From positions 8,266,946 through 8,330,945 of the forward strand of contig JABBOT010000016.1 in the NCBI GenBank assembly GCA_016165875.1: DNA of 64,000 bases, read 5' to 3'. Source of the stretch: Acanthopleura granulata (taxonomy: Eukaryota; Mollusca; Polyplacophora; Chitonida; Chitonidae). Under the pieces are notes generated by a model, which did not search any database, was not told the DNA's origin, and worked only from the letters and a program-made list of their open reading frames with translations. Positions 11,959 through 23,452 of the stretch are shown piece by piece (within the stretch, counting starts at the first letter, position 1; every line of letters begins with the position of its first letter). Both the position numbers and the translations under genes were made by a program.

Positions 11959-12513
11959 TAGTGGAATATCTACTCCTGGAATTGCCAGGACGTTTTAAAG
12001 CAAAACCCTTTGCACAAAGCAAATTGCTGACGTCGTGGTTCTTTGTGTTCACACTGCAAGGTCTTTAATTTTTACCTGTGATACTCTGGCGCAATTGTGT
12101 CTTTATCACTCCAATGGATAACACGTATATTCCTGTGATGTAATACATAAGTGATGCGGTGTATAATGTGAAGCCATCTGCCTTCACCCCAAAACTTCCG
12201 AGGATATTTTTTTTCTCCTTTTTATTACCAAGACCAGAATGGATACGACCAGACGTTGTGAGCTACATGCAAACTCGCCGTGCTGCAACACTCATGTCGC
12301 CCGGGGGTAGAAAGAGTCATTTACCTTCCACAACCCCGCTGATCTCCCCGGGATAAGCCTCACGTGATACCAGTGATACCCTAAACCTTCAAAAACAAAA
12401 CGTGGCATCCAGCGGTGATCCTTACACAATGCGTGATTAAATCCTTGTGGTAGGCCATCCAGGTCTCCGGACGCGGGAGAGTTCCACAAAATGCCGTGAG
12501 AAACTTACCTGAC

Positions 12514-12588
12514 ATGGCCGAGTCTGGAACTCTCGTGCATTGGAGGCGAGAAATAGAACGACGTCGAGATGCATGGGGACTGGTCAAT
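12514..12588 (+). CDS. Candidate gene model, exon 1
   Basis: The ATG lies in a good context (GACATGG) and opens 25 codons: MAESGTLVHW, then RREIERRRDAWGLVN, which is strongly basic. The exon ends in phase 0 at a GTAAGT donor (12589). The next candidate exon begins 143 bases on. A TTCTGAC branch-point-like motif (about 12668) lies in the intron. No family is recognised. A competing minus-strand exon fits the same bases: 12509-12574 starts MHLDVVLFLA and ends at a perfect CAG/GTAAGT donor. Only one is likely to be real. Confidence 0.25.
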
Positions 12589-12731
12589 GTAAGTTTATAT
12601 TATACCTGAGCCGAATTTTTCTGGACCTTTCCAAATACAACATTCAATAATTAATTTTCCTTAACCTTTCTGACTTATTGAGCCCGCACAGGTGTTAACA
12701 TGGAGTAGACATTTCTCATTTCGCCCTACAG

Positions 12732-12884
12732 TTTCTGATCTTTTCTTGTTCTCTTATTGCTGTCCACGAAATGCGACAGGCGCATCTGATAGGCATACAG
12801 TTGGCATTTATTAATACTATTTATCGCTATTCTGCGCTGCTTTTGTGTATAATAACCTGTATAGCTGCCATGGTCCTAGGGGGT
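12732..12884 (+). CDS. Candidate gene model, exon 2 (hydrophobic)
   Basis: The exon starts after a strong acceptor (TTTCTCATTTCGCCCTACAG) in phase 0 and is open for 51 codons. It carries two hydrophobic segments: FLIFSCSLIAVHE, continuing from GLVN of exon 1, and YRYSALLLCIITCIAAMVLG. These suggest a small multi-pass membrane protein. It ends in phase 0 at GGT/GTAAGT. The donor sits exactly at the start of repeat Y copy 2 (12881), and copy 3 has a similar GTGTAAGT, so the donor may belong to the repeat rather than to a gene. Confidence 0.22.
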
Positions 12885-13026
12885 GTAAGTTTGCTACTTT
12901 TAAACCATTTACATGAACAGTTAGCATCAAACCCTCTCTGACGTAAATTGACAAATGCGGAATTTCAACTATCACACTGTCTTCCCCGCCCTAGTTTTAC
13001 TCCCCAAGCTGTTGTCTTTTGCATTG
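12881..13026 (+). repeat. Repeat family Y, copy 2
   Basis: This matches 14661-14820 in order: GTAAGTT, CATTTACATGAACAGTTAG, ATTTCA, ACTATCACAYTGT, YYTRGTTTTACT and CTGT-GT-TTTTG-ATG. Small indels separate the blocks. Copy 1 (2555-2662) shares the first half. It is moderately diverged, and no coding potential is seen. Confidence 0.65.
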
Positions 13027-13292
13027 TACACAAACGCGTTATATAATTTATGCAACGTGACGAGCTCTCGCTAACTCACCAATAAAAGGCGACCTATGTT
13101 GCATATCATTTACTACTGGCCAGTGAGATCGTTAGGTCTAATCTCGTCAAATTCTTGGATCAACAGTGTCTTTATGTCAGAAAGTTGACAACTGATCTGC
13201 CGGCATATAGGAAAAATAGTCAATCAGACAGAAATTCACAATATTTTGATATATGGAGCATTAAATATAGGGCATTTGCAATCTAATTTTAG

Positions 13293-13520
13293 GGCATCGT
13301 CGAAGGGATACGTCTTTTTGGCGATTTGGGATTTACCCCCCCCCCCCCCACCGCAAATGGGCATTGTGTTAGGTCATATCTGTATGGAATGCGGGTATGT
13401 AAAGCAAGCCTCCGGGACGGGCGGTGGATGGGCTGGGGTGGTATTGGGGATCTTTTGCAAGGGAGAGTAGGTGCAATCCATATAACCGCATATTTGCTCG
13501 ACATCACGACCAGAACATAG
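13293..13520 (+). CDS. Candidate gene model, terminal exon 3
   Basis: An acceptor (ATTTGCAATCTAATTTTAG) is followed in phase 0 by a 75-residue frame to TAG at 13518, compatible with exon 2. The peptide starts GIVEGIRLFGDLGFT, crosses the C14 tract as PPPP, then reads MRVCKASLRDGRWMGWGGIG and ends ITAYLLDITTRT. A microsatellite inside an exon is a weak point, because slippage in the C run would change the frame. A different plus frame (13246-13470) and a 107-codon minus frame (13289-13612) are also open here, which lowers confidence. Confidence 0.18.
   Translation, partial: GIVEGIRLFGDLGFTPPPPTANGHCVRSYLYGMRVCKASLRDGRWMGWGGIGDLLQGRVGAIHITAYLLDITTRT
13336..13349. repeat. C14 homopolymer
   Basis: Fourteen consecutive C. 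It is prone to slippage and to sequencing length error, and lies inside the putative exon at 13293-13520. Confidence 0.95.
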
Positions 13521-13546
13521 GGAAATGAGTTTTCTTTTAACCATAC

Positions 13547-13566
13547 TTTCCGCACGCGTGCGGAAA
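13547..13566. repeat. Perfect 20-bp CpG-rich palindrome
   Basis: TTTCCGCACGCGTGCGGAAA is its own reverse complement and contains four CpG sites. It could be a dimeric protein-binding site or a small cruciform. Nothing else in this AT-rich surrounding resembles it. Confidence 0.8.
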
Positions 13567-13865
13567 TTTCGCTGTATATTTGAACCTGGACCCTTTTTGT
13601 GCGCGCGTCCATGTTGTTTTTAAAACATGGCGCTCGTTATCATTTTGATATGCTCATATATTAGTATCCCCAAAATAGAAAAAGTAGACATAGCAGGCAA
13701 GGCATCGACATGTTCAATTATTTCCATCACAATCGCTAGTGATTTCCTAGGCCAGCATTAAACACTTGCCTGTACCTCTACCTCGCCACCTTAATGTTAA
13801 CTGTGCATCGCTGAAGGTCTAGAACCTCAGGATTTAACCTTTTGCTTATTTCTATAACTGAGATA

Positions 13866-14014
13866 TCTTCGCGTTTACACTTACATGTATACTCCTTGAA
13901 CGTTCGACGAGGTCTGTATGCTGTGTTTTGTTATTACGCCAAAAACGCCAGTATGTTTCCAAATTACTAACTGGCGGAATATTTCTAAATGCCTAATTGC
14001 AGATCTCGGAACAT
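13866..14014 (+). repeat. Repeat X, copy 1
   Basis: This is a 149-base block repeated in direct orientation exactly 630 bases downstream (14496-14644) with no gaps and 12 mismatches by my count (about 92% identity). It begins TCTTCGCGTTTACACTTA and ends CGGAACAT. Confidence 0.92.
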
Positions 14015-14052
14015 CGAAGGCGACAAAATGATAGGATATTAAATATTTTGAT

Positions 14053-14095
14053 CGACCGACCAACCGACCGACTTGCAGACAGACAGACAGACAGG
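14053..14095. repeat. (CGAC)n and (CAGA)n adjacent microsatellites
   Basis: CGAC-type tetramers with one CAAC variant at 14053-14072 are followed by five CAGA-type tetramers at 14076-14095. They lie just inside the 3' flank of repeat X copy 1. Confidence 0.9.
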
Positions 14096-14495
14096 ATACC
14101 ACTAGTTGATAGTTGTAGTGCTCTATCGAAGTTGAAAACAAGCCAAATGTATTGCTAATGCAGTTCTACCTGCGAAACAGTAGTAAGATTTGGACATCAG
14201 TGAGGAAACTGTTTTCCATTTTCTTCTCTATTTTCAGCTGTTTCATTGTCTGCGAGGCAATATTTGACACAAAAACACTATCGTTTTCCCCCAAATTAGC
14301 ACTATATTATACACAAAATTAACACTATAGAATATCACAAGATTAACGCTATAGTGACACAAAAATAAGACCAAATTCGCAATAGTTAATACATCCCTTG
14401 GTAAGTCCATGTCGTCTTACACATAAACCCTTATTAAGTGAATGGCACACCTTAAAAGACATGATGTCAAAAATCTGGCCGACAGACCTAAGGTT

Positions 14496-14644
14496 TCTTC
14501 GCGTTTACACTTATATGTATACTCCTTGACCGTTCGACGAGGTCTGTATGATGTGTTTTGTTGTTACGTCAAAAACGCCATTATGTTTTTAGGTTACTAA
14601 CTGGCGGAATACTTCTAAATGCCTAATTGCAGATCGCGGAACAT
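14496..14644 (+). repeat. Repeat X, copy 2
   Basis: The second copy of the 149-base block. It is followed after 16 bases by repeat Y copy 3, whereas copy 1 has Y about 840 bases upstream instead. X and Y may be parts of one larger mobile element that has been rearranged. Confidence 0.92.
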
Positions 14645-14660
14645 TTATTGAGGCATTTCG

Positions 14661-14820
14661 AGGTGTGTAAGTTGCCACGTTTTCCACATTTACATGAACC
14701 GTTAGAATAACACCATAAATAAAGTAAACTTACAAGAGACCGGATTTCACCGGATTACCGAACTATCACATTGTATTCACTGCTCTGGTTTTACTTCGCT
14801 GTGCTGTAGTGTTTTGAATG
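14661..14820 (+). repeat. Repeat family Y, copy 3
   Basis: Aligned to 12881-13026 over its whole length and to 2555-2662 over the first ~100 bases. All three are in the same orientation. No terminal inverted repeats are visible. Confidence 0.65.
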
Positions 14821-17800
14821 CGTAAGATGATAATAGCAGGTAAAACAGAGCTGCCACTCATAATATCCCATATGTATTTCATATACGCAAAAGCTGATGA
14901 TAATTGAAATGTGTCATGAGAGAGATAGTGGATGCTAAAAATAGAATGTGATATTACTCAGTAACACTTATCTAGTTAAGGATGTACTTAAAACGGGGTG
15001 ATAGAAAGAAAGAAATTGGGTGAGAAGCCTCAAAATCCACGGAGCGTTATTTGAGTTCTTCTTCGTGCCTCTTGAAAGAACTCGCCATAAATAGAAAGGA
15101 TCATTGGTATAATCATACTTTTCGGCCAAACTGTGTTCCGGGACAAAACAAAAAAAGTATCTCCTGCAACCTTTCTGAAGCTTGAAATATGCACTGGAAA
15201 TATAAGCACTTCCTGGTAAAATATATTGTCAATAGCCCTCGGCTATTGATTTGAGATGCTAACTACAAACGATAATAAATGTGAAGAGCTTACTGTATGG
15301 CTGCTTGAGAAGTCGATGTAACAGCTATAGGTATAGTGAAGGAAGCCAACGAAGCCACGTCTATTGTCCGGGTAGAATGCGACTCACACTTAATTATAAT
15401 GCCCAGGGCAGCTTTAATCATTCTTGGAAAGGAAGCCAACCAACTGCCGTCCATTTGTCACATAGAATACTGGCTGTCACAAACAGACAGGCGGGCGTGT
15501 GATTGGGATTCCGTAACATTCGTTTCCGGTCTATTTTTCAAACGGAATAGCCCATCGGTATTATTCCCATGCGTTGTAGTGACGCCGATTCAAGAACAAG
15601 TGTTTACATGTTTTTCATTTTATTCTTTGTTAAATGTGACGGAAACTCATCGGTTTGAATTGTTTTTAGGACGACATCGCAGGAGAGAAATGTGACAAGA
15701 AGCAATGACACAGTTCATAGCGTGAAGAATGTTCGCGGCAAAGTGTCTCCATATTTTCCATGTCTTTTTGTGATCATACTCTCTCTCAGCTGTAATGACA
15801 CTATAACCCATGGGACAAAGCGTCACGGTTGCATAATGTTTTGAATTTTACGTGAAGAGAGCTCGCACCCGTTTGTTTTCATTCCAGTGCATGTCGTTAG
15901 TCGAGTAGCCTCAATTTACTCGAATTGTATGCTATATCACAAAGATCTTCCTTGTGGATATATACATCTTCTTCATTTATTTGCATGACGTGTGGATGTA
16001 GATGTTAACATCGTTATCAAGTCAATGAGACCATTGCATTCATCGGCTTAAATGTGAATCTTGTCACTGCATACCATGGCCAGCTTCTGAGGGCCACTGA
16101 TACGAGTTATGATGTCAAATTGTTGGTTAAATAATTGACTCTTCAAATGGTATCATTAAAAGCCTATCAAGGGCGCTGACGGTATCTGATTTATACAGGC
16201 TTGCGGTGCAGCCTGTGTTCAATATAATTTCTGTCAGCAAAGTGACGCGAACTCTATGCTATTCAGACTATGAGGTAACCGCAAGGGCAAATTGCGGCAA
16301 ATTCTGGACTGGAATGGGAAGGTTACGTGGAGAAATGAATCGCGTCATTTTCAACGAATCGATAGTCTTCCTTTGATTCGTTGCAGACCTTACCAAGACG
16401 TCGTGATCCCGCAGAAAGGACCAAATTTGTATTTGATTGGTTAGCACAGACCTCTTGGCACTTTCTGATGAGAGTAAAAGCAAGCTGCTGAGTGCATATT
16501 GATTAAAAGCGAACCTTATGTTTTAATCAATCCCTTGAATCTGGCTTTGAAGAATAAGGTGAAAAGCTGATAGGCTAGATGCCGATTTAAAACGGCTGGG
16601 AACAGGCTTTATAAACTTGTATGTATCGCTGTGTGTATGTAAACGAAATCAATAGATCTCTGGGCTGACAGATGCGAAGTTCTTCTAAAGAAATGAACGC
16701 CTTAAAGAATTCGCCTACTTCATTAGCTATCGACAATTAATGGTAATGAATGGAGTTTAACTGTAGCGTTCATGTCAGTCGGGCAAGAGCTACAGCTTTG
16801 TTGGTGTGACTTGAAAACGTGCCGAAGGCACTCAGATCACCCGCACATGCGCGTACTAGCAAATCGACTGAATGAGATAATAGCCTTTGACATAAGGCCA
16901 AAGGGATTGGCGGGAAAAAAATATAAAAACAAACGCTATGTGTATCCACGTGCAAGCCAGCGGTGTTTGTCCCGGTGTTTTCCGTGAAAAACATTTCTCT
17001 GTGAGAACTTTTCTGGAAGAAATTCTAACGTTGGTATGCTTGATTCTGTTCGGATGAATGACAGGGTTAGAACGGTCAAACCAAGCCACAGTACGAACTC
17101 GGGAACTGCGCTAAATAACTATTAACAAGGTAGAAAATGAGGGATTTTTCCTCAGAGGATGAGTTAATTTTATTTTAATATTTAAAGACCTATTGTCAAA
17201 GTATTTTGAAAAATAATGGAATCATTCAACCCCAAATTGACAGAAAAGAAAAGAAGAAAACGTTTGAGGAACTCATTTGGCCTGAGCTCATTCTAACTTT
17301 GTTTTTTTAAGTCTCAAGGGGCGAAAAAGTGTCCTGAATTTATCCGAATTATTCATTTTTTTTTTCAAATCTTCCAGTGGAAGCAAAATCAGATAAAGCA
17401 AGGTTTTTAAATGTTCAAGCTGAGCGATTGAGTGTCGTTCTCTCCAGCACGGCATTCGTCATGCGTAGAGCTTGGCGCCATGTGCTATAGTCTCCTCATG
17501 AGGATATGAGGTTACCTCGGACGTAAATTCAGCTCAGCCAATCATAAACACAGATTACATTTAAATATTTTATCGCACCAATCATTTTTTGAGAACGTTT
17601 CGTGTGTCCGACAGGAGTCCTTGCCGCCCTGACGCCTTGGGTTACGTTCATTCATCAGGATTATTTAGCGCTTTAGGGGAAAAAAATAAGAAGATGCCAC
17701 GTGGCGTACACTCATCATTTGTTAGTTACATGTTAAAATGAAACCAATACGTGTGATTAGGTATGGTTAAGAATTGACTAAATGGAATGAGGATGTGAAG

Positions 17801-18353
17801 GGGGGTAGGAGTGAGGTGTAATGGAGAATCCACGGTGGCGATAAGAAGCGTGTTAATTCTTTATGAAGGCCTATAATTCTTGTGATGTTGGAATTACAGT
17901 GGCGGAAAAACACGAAGATTCCGAATTCCCGTCATACCCCTATTGAGCGAAAAGGAGCGTTTCATAATGATTAAGTCCAGTCGGTCAGATTTTTCACCGA
18001 GTCCAATTTTTTCCCCACACTACGTTCCACCAAACCAGGTGTCGAGGTTTGGCAATATTTTGTGTCGGGAGAGATAATAAGTCGCTGAGAAGCCAAAGTT
18101 GTGGGGTGTCACATTTCGACTTTCATACATTCATTTTTCAGCTGCCAACACGGTTGGTGGCCGTCGGTAACTGCCAATGAACCGTAATTCATCATGGTTT
18201 AAATTATCCGAGAAGTGATATTTTCTTTATGGATATTTCCCTTGGGAAGTTGATAACGATTAGTAATTAGATGTACTGAAGAAATTAAAAAGTCGCACTA
18301 GAGTAGAGAATGAACCTTGCGAGACTACACCTCATTGCTGTTTAGCCTTTGTT
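14821..18353. other. Non-coding stretch
   Basis: The longest open frame is 119 codons (15336-15695, plus), with no motif and another frame open beside it. The frames at 16268-17089 overlap on opposite strands. No repeats were recognised. Confidence 0.5.
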
Positions 18354-18379
18354 AGCGCGCCGGCTTGTTGTGGCGCGCT
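18354..18379. repeat. GC-rich hairpin
   Basis: Perfect inverted arms AGCGCGCC (18354-18361) and GGCGCGCT (18372-18379) flank a 10-base loop. The stem is GC-only apart from the end pair, and stands out in AT-rich DNA. It could be a cruciform or a paired binding site. Confidence 0.6.
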
Positions 18380-19154
18380 GACTTCCGCTTTCCGTGTGCT
18401 TAAACAACAATCTGTAATCATTCATCGTGCGTGACGAATTTGACACTTTAACAAAGAGAAATATTGCTATTTTTTTACTTGTGACAAACAGTTCTTTCGG
18501 AGAAGGGTGTTGTTTTTATCGGTGCTTATGGTGCTCTATTGGTTTGGATTGAGCATGCTTCGAAAGCTTGCAATGTTTTTTGTTTTTTTCTTCACTGCGG
18601 AGAACTGAACACAACCCCAGAGCTAAAGGTCTGTTCAGGGCCTTAACAGCCTTTCAAACATGACTGGAAACGAATGACTTCTCCTCTGAAAAATACCTTT
18701 CCATTTTCAAACCCGAATACATTAGTGTGACAGTCGTAAATAAAGGAGTATTTGTCCCCGTATTTAGAGAACAAAATGTCCATATTAAAAGGATTTGCTA
18801 TCAAACGCCTCTATTCAAAGTTTCTTAAATTATGACATAAATACGTCAAGATATCTAATTCTGTCTAACTCCGCTTAACCCAGGTCTAGGGGCGGTGTGA
18901 ACATAGTATAGTTTTAATGTCACCACTACGTAGATATGGACAATTAATTTGGCGTAACGGAGATACTTTTTTTATTCAATACATAAATATATATGTATGT
19001 ATCTTTTAAACCCTAAACCTTCTAGTTGGAAGGCCGAGGTTTCATCACTGTTCTCAATCCCCTGCTCAAGTTTAAAGCTGTTTCCTTCCATCCATACACC
19101 TGTCACACACCCCTCCTCCCATCCCAAAACGACCGAAAAGTTGCCCCCTGGTGG
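18380..19154. other. Non-coding stretch
   Basis: Nothing recognised. A single 66-codon open frame (18997-19197) runs into the 31-bp tandem repeat and has no protein motif. Confidence 0.5.
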
Positions 19155-19247
19155 AACTCATCGTAACTACAGGACAGACGTTGTCAACTCATCGTAACAA
19201 GAGGACAGACGTTGGCAACTCATCGTAACTACAGGACAAACGTTCTC
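19155..19247. repeat. 3 x 31-bp tandem repeat
   Basis: Units start at 19155, 19186 and 19217, each beginning AACTCATCGTAAC and containing AGGACARACGTT. Spacing is exactly 31 bases and the units differ at only a few positions, so the array is fairly young. Confidence 0.93.
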
Positions 19248-22200
19248 ATGCAAATTACGCTCGAGCGTCAGCGCACGACTAACTTGGCACCTTGCCACAG
19301 CAGTCGTACGTCTAGTGCAGACATTTGATCCTCAGGTCCGACTCCGGGGTATAGTAACCGTGCCAGACACGCCGGATAATCCGACTTCCTTATTTGCATA
19401 ATGCGGTCAAGTGTTCCATTAATTTGGCCGCATTAGTGCAATCAGCGTGTATCCGGTGGAGAGCTGAATATACCTTTTACCTGGGCAACCGTGGCTCTGT
19501 TGAATTGGTAAATATTTTATCAGTTTATATCGTCTTTTGTTTTTCAACTCATTTTATGCAGTTGCTTGTAAAAATAAAGATCGATTCCTGGTACGTTTCT
19601 GCGCATGTCTCGTAAACGTCGTGGTACTTCCATTGATGGACAGATATAGCCAGTTTGCTTTTGCATTCCTGTCAAGTTATATGATCTGTTATCGATTATT
19701 GGTGGGAAACCTTGCTTGTTCTAAGGCGAAAAAATCGCTCACCATGGTGTGAATCTGGCCATAAACAGGTAAAAACAGGTAAAATTTAAGAAAGACGGGA
19801 GAAATTTTGAAAATAAGTTTCTAGTCATGGAAATTCTGGAAAATCGTTCAAACTTAAAGATACTTTAAGCAAATACAAACAACGAGTGACGAAGTATTAT
19901 ATAATCTGCAGATCCACACAATACAGTCAAAGATCAAAACCAAAAAAATACAAGGCAAGAAAAGGTGTAAAAAAAGTCGTGTTTTAATTTTCGTGATGTT
20001 GCCTGTGGACAAAATGAACAGGGTTAAGATCAAGAAAACCAGTTCGCTTCAGTTGTCCATCGACCATTTCACCAAGATGTATATTCCACACAGCATTCTG
20101 TACTTGTGCAAAAAAAAAAACCTTCAACCCAGACTAATTTCAAGGCATGATTAATTGACGAGGACCAGCCGAGATGGAATAATCAAAAAAACTAAATGAA
20201 TCGGTGCAGGTTGTCTAGACAACGGCACAAAACACAACGTACCTCGAGTTGAGGGATTTCGGAAAATGGCGGATGACTTACGTGGTTAATATAAAATTTA
20301 GCACCGTGGAGTGTTTCCGGATATCACCTCTGAAGGGAGCCTGAGTAAATATCAGACCTGGCCGCAAAGTCGTGCGCTGACTCCCTCTCACAGTCTGATG
20401 CTGCCTCTCCTGCTTGCCCACATCGGGGGAATAAAGCTATTGATCCACGTGGTACAGGGGTCTCACTAGTTTTATCCGTGTGCTGCTAATAAACACTGAA
20501 CCGTGTCAACTACCAACACACGACTCCTGACTCAGGTCCTGTTTTTGAAGGGCACAGTTGGCTTTAAAGTTCCATTCCACAAAGTACTTTATTCTGCGTT
20601 ATATCGCAAGGTTTCACGAGATTTCCTCTGCAACATCCTTTTTTCTTTCTTTTTTTTTTATTATTATTTTTTGGAAAGCTGCTGTATACGTCATATGAGC
20701 AACAATGAAATATTTCCTCGAGTACTGATATTTCTGTAATTGAAATGTTTAATTTCAAACGTAGACTTGCTTTGATTCCGAAGGTCTGGCACATTCCACA
20801 TATAAACCGTGGGTAAGGCTTTACAATGTTGTATAACCCGGAGGAAGGGTTCTCTACCATCAAAGCTCTATTCTTTTCCAGGTCATGTAATCCTCATACT
20901 AAATGTAGAAAAGCAAACGTACTGCAGTGTCATCAGAGAATGGGCCATCTTACGAAACAGAGAAAGAAAACTTGTTCAATGTATCTATAAGGCAAACATG
21001 GTTAATCCAAATCAAAAACCTCTCATGGGAAGCGGCAGCGAGATTAATTCCATTACAGGCTTAAGGAGTGCTGTAAAACAGATAGCGTGCTTTCTTGCTT
21101 AAGGCAGTCTATAAGAGCCTGTAACAACCACTCGGTTTTCACTCTGCTAGGTTTAAACGAGCGAGCGATAAAGTCTGCTCAGACTGAGTCCAGTCGTTTG
21201 CTTCGCCTTTGTAACAATTTATTACGCCCTATCGAAGTCTGCCTCATATTTCTTTGAACGAAAAAGCCAGATCTTGGCTGAGGCAGTCTTTGGCGATTTT
21301 GTTGGGCGAATCCCGCTGGGGAGAGGTACTTATTCACACTGATCCGTTTCCACATATTAAATCGGTTTTCTTTGGTTGAGCTTCCAAAGATGCCATCTTT
21401 GGACGAAATTGCGTCCACTAATCTCCAATCAGGTTAGACCAATTCTGTAAAAATATTCCCGCTGCCGGCGGTTGCATGATCTGCATACGAGTGCCGCCTA
21501 TGGTAGTCTTTCACAGTTGCGCCAAAGGCCATAAATCTACTTTTTGAACGCCCAAAACGGAGAGTTCAAAGGGCGGTCTCTTCCCACTGATGTCAGTGCT
21601 AATCACAGAGAGAAATATAACGGAACAAACGCTCGTGTCGCTGAACGTTTTTTTCTTCACCATACGCCATGCTTCTTGTATTCTCTCCATTTGATGGATG
21701 TTATTTTGATTCCAGTTTTATTGCAAATTTCCATACGTGGCTTAAAAGGGCCTCATTTTAATCCTAAATACGATAAGCGTTCCGTATAACCCAGGGTAGC
21801 AACAGTATCCTGTGTTAGCCTCCAATACGAGCGGCAGACTAGTTTTTGTTCATGGATGAACCATTGCCATTATCCTACGTCAAACTCCCAATCCCTCCTG
21901 ATCATTAGTTTGTAAACTGGCAACGTTATTGCTTTTGGATATTTAAGCACTTTTTTCTATCCCGGTATTATTTTTCTCGTTTTTTTTTATCTTTCTCCAA
22001 AGCATGGTATGAAAAGACCCAAAATCTTATTGTTTGCCTCGATTTCGTTAACAAACCAGTGATTGCAACGCTTATCTATTAAAAATCTCTCCTTTTTATA
22101 GCGGCTTTTAACGTTCTCAAATGTTTCTTATTGAAAGGTGTAAATTTTGTGCGATTACATAATGCAAAAATGAAGTTAGCTTCTCTTATCCCATCGCTGT

Positions 22201-23391
22201 TGCAATAAAGGGTGTGTCACTTAAAATACAGTGTACGTAGAAAATACCGTGTAAATTTTGCGAGTAGATGGTTTCACCAATAATGAAGGCGATGGCGTGA
22301 CACGATTTCTGGGAAACGGGTGACGGCAATAAATTTGAAACAATGTCATGGCGACCGTTTAACAGGAAATGCAACTATCCTAACAGTAGAGCATGGTGAC
22401 ACACTTCTCAAAATACGAGTGGTGATGGAATTGTGACATTTATTTGTTTGCGTTCTAACACCTTCACGTTTGTAATGTAGTGAGCCTGACTACCCTCTCA
22501 AACATAAAAAAACAGTGGTATCGTTACACAAAAGCAGCCAATTTACATGCATTTTTTTCTGGTGCACTATAGGGGCGAAGTATTGCAAACTTCTGAAATA
22601 ATCGAGCTCAAATCTAAAATTTTGCCACATTGGACAAATATTTTTCCCCCCAAAAAGCCGAAATTGTAGATCAGTTTTCGGCCATTGTGTTTGAACTGTT
22701 AAGGAAGTAATGCTGGGCCGCTTGATTGCCATGCTACCATGACAACGGTACCTTCTCTAGTATCAGCGGGACAGGTTGACGCCGACACAAAATTTGATAC
22801 CCTTATGCATAGCCACGTGACCTAGCTTTGTAGATTTTTTCCCTGCCTCCTGTGCTTTAGGGAGATAAATTCATTAAGAGTCAACCTACACTCCTGGTTC
22901 GGTTTTGCCGCCAATGTACTCTAAACTTCAATCAACCTAATTCGCACGAGTAAAGAAAAACAGTCAATACCACGCCAATAATTTCGACCCAAGAATCAAT
23001 GGCTGCGCACACACTTCTTCCCGGCAGTGTCGAACTGTTCACTCACTGATTGGCTGTAAACTGTTATGGTGCAATAAAAACGTGTCTCTCATCTTGGAAA
23101 GAAAGCAATGAGAGAAAATGCGACGTGTTGATTTTAAGGCTGTTACCTACCTTACATGTAATGAATTTACCGGGGCCACACTTCATTACTTAGAGATAAT
23201 ATGCCAATGCACTACGCATGCAGCTGAAGTAAATATCTCTACGATTTTAAGCGATTTTATGTCCATTTCGAACTTCATTTCTCTGAATTCGGTGATCTTC
23301 TATCATTAAACAGGATTATCATGTTGACTGATGTGTTCACACCCTACCAGAAATCCAGTGTTTCCATGCTTAACAATTTCCGTTCGTTGTT
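19248..23391. other. Non-coding stretch
   Basis: T-rich tracts occur at 20638-20672 and 21983-21990. Open frames do not exceed 99 codons and tend to be paired on opposite strands (20503-20863). An ATGCAAAT octamer lies at 19239, just inside this interval. Confidence 0.5.
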
Positions 23392-23452
23392 CCTTTTTCT
23401 TTTTTTTTTTTTTGTTTGTTTGTTTGTTTTGGGTTTTTTTTTTTTCGTTTTT
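23392..23452. repeat. Poly-T / (TTTG)n tract
   Basis: A run of T interrupted by four TTTG units and one GGG, about 60 bases. It is simple sequence, and the hydrophobic frame at 23321-23506 is its artefact. Confidence 0.9.
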
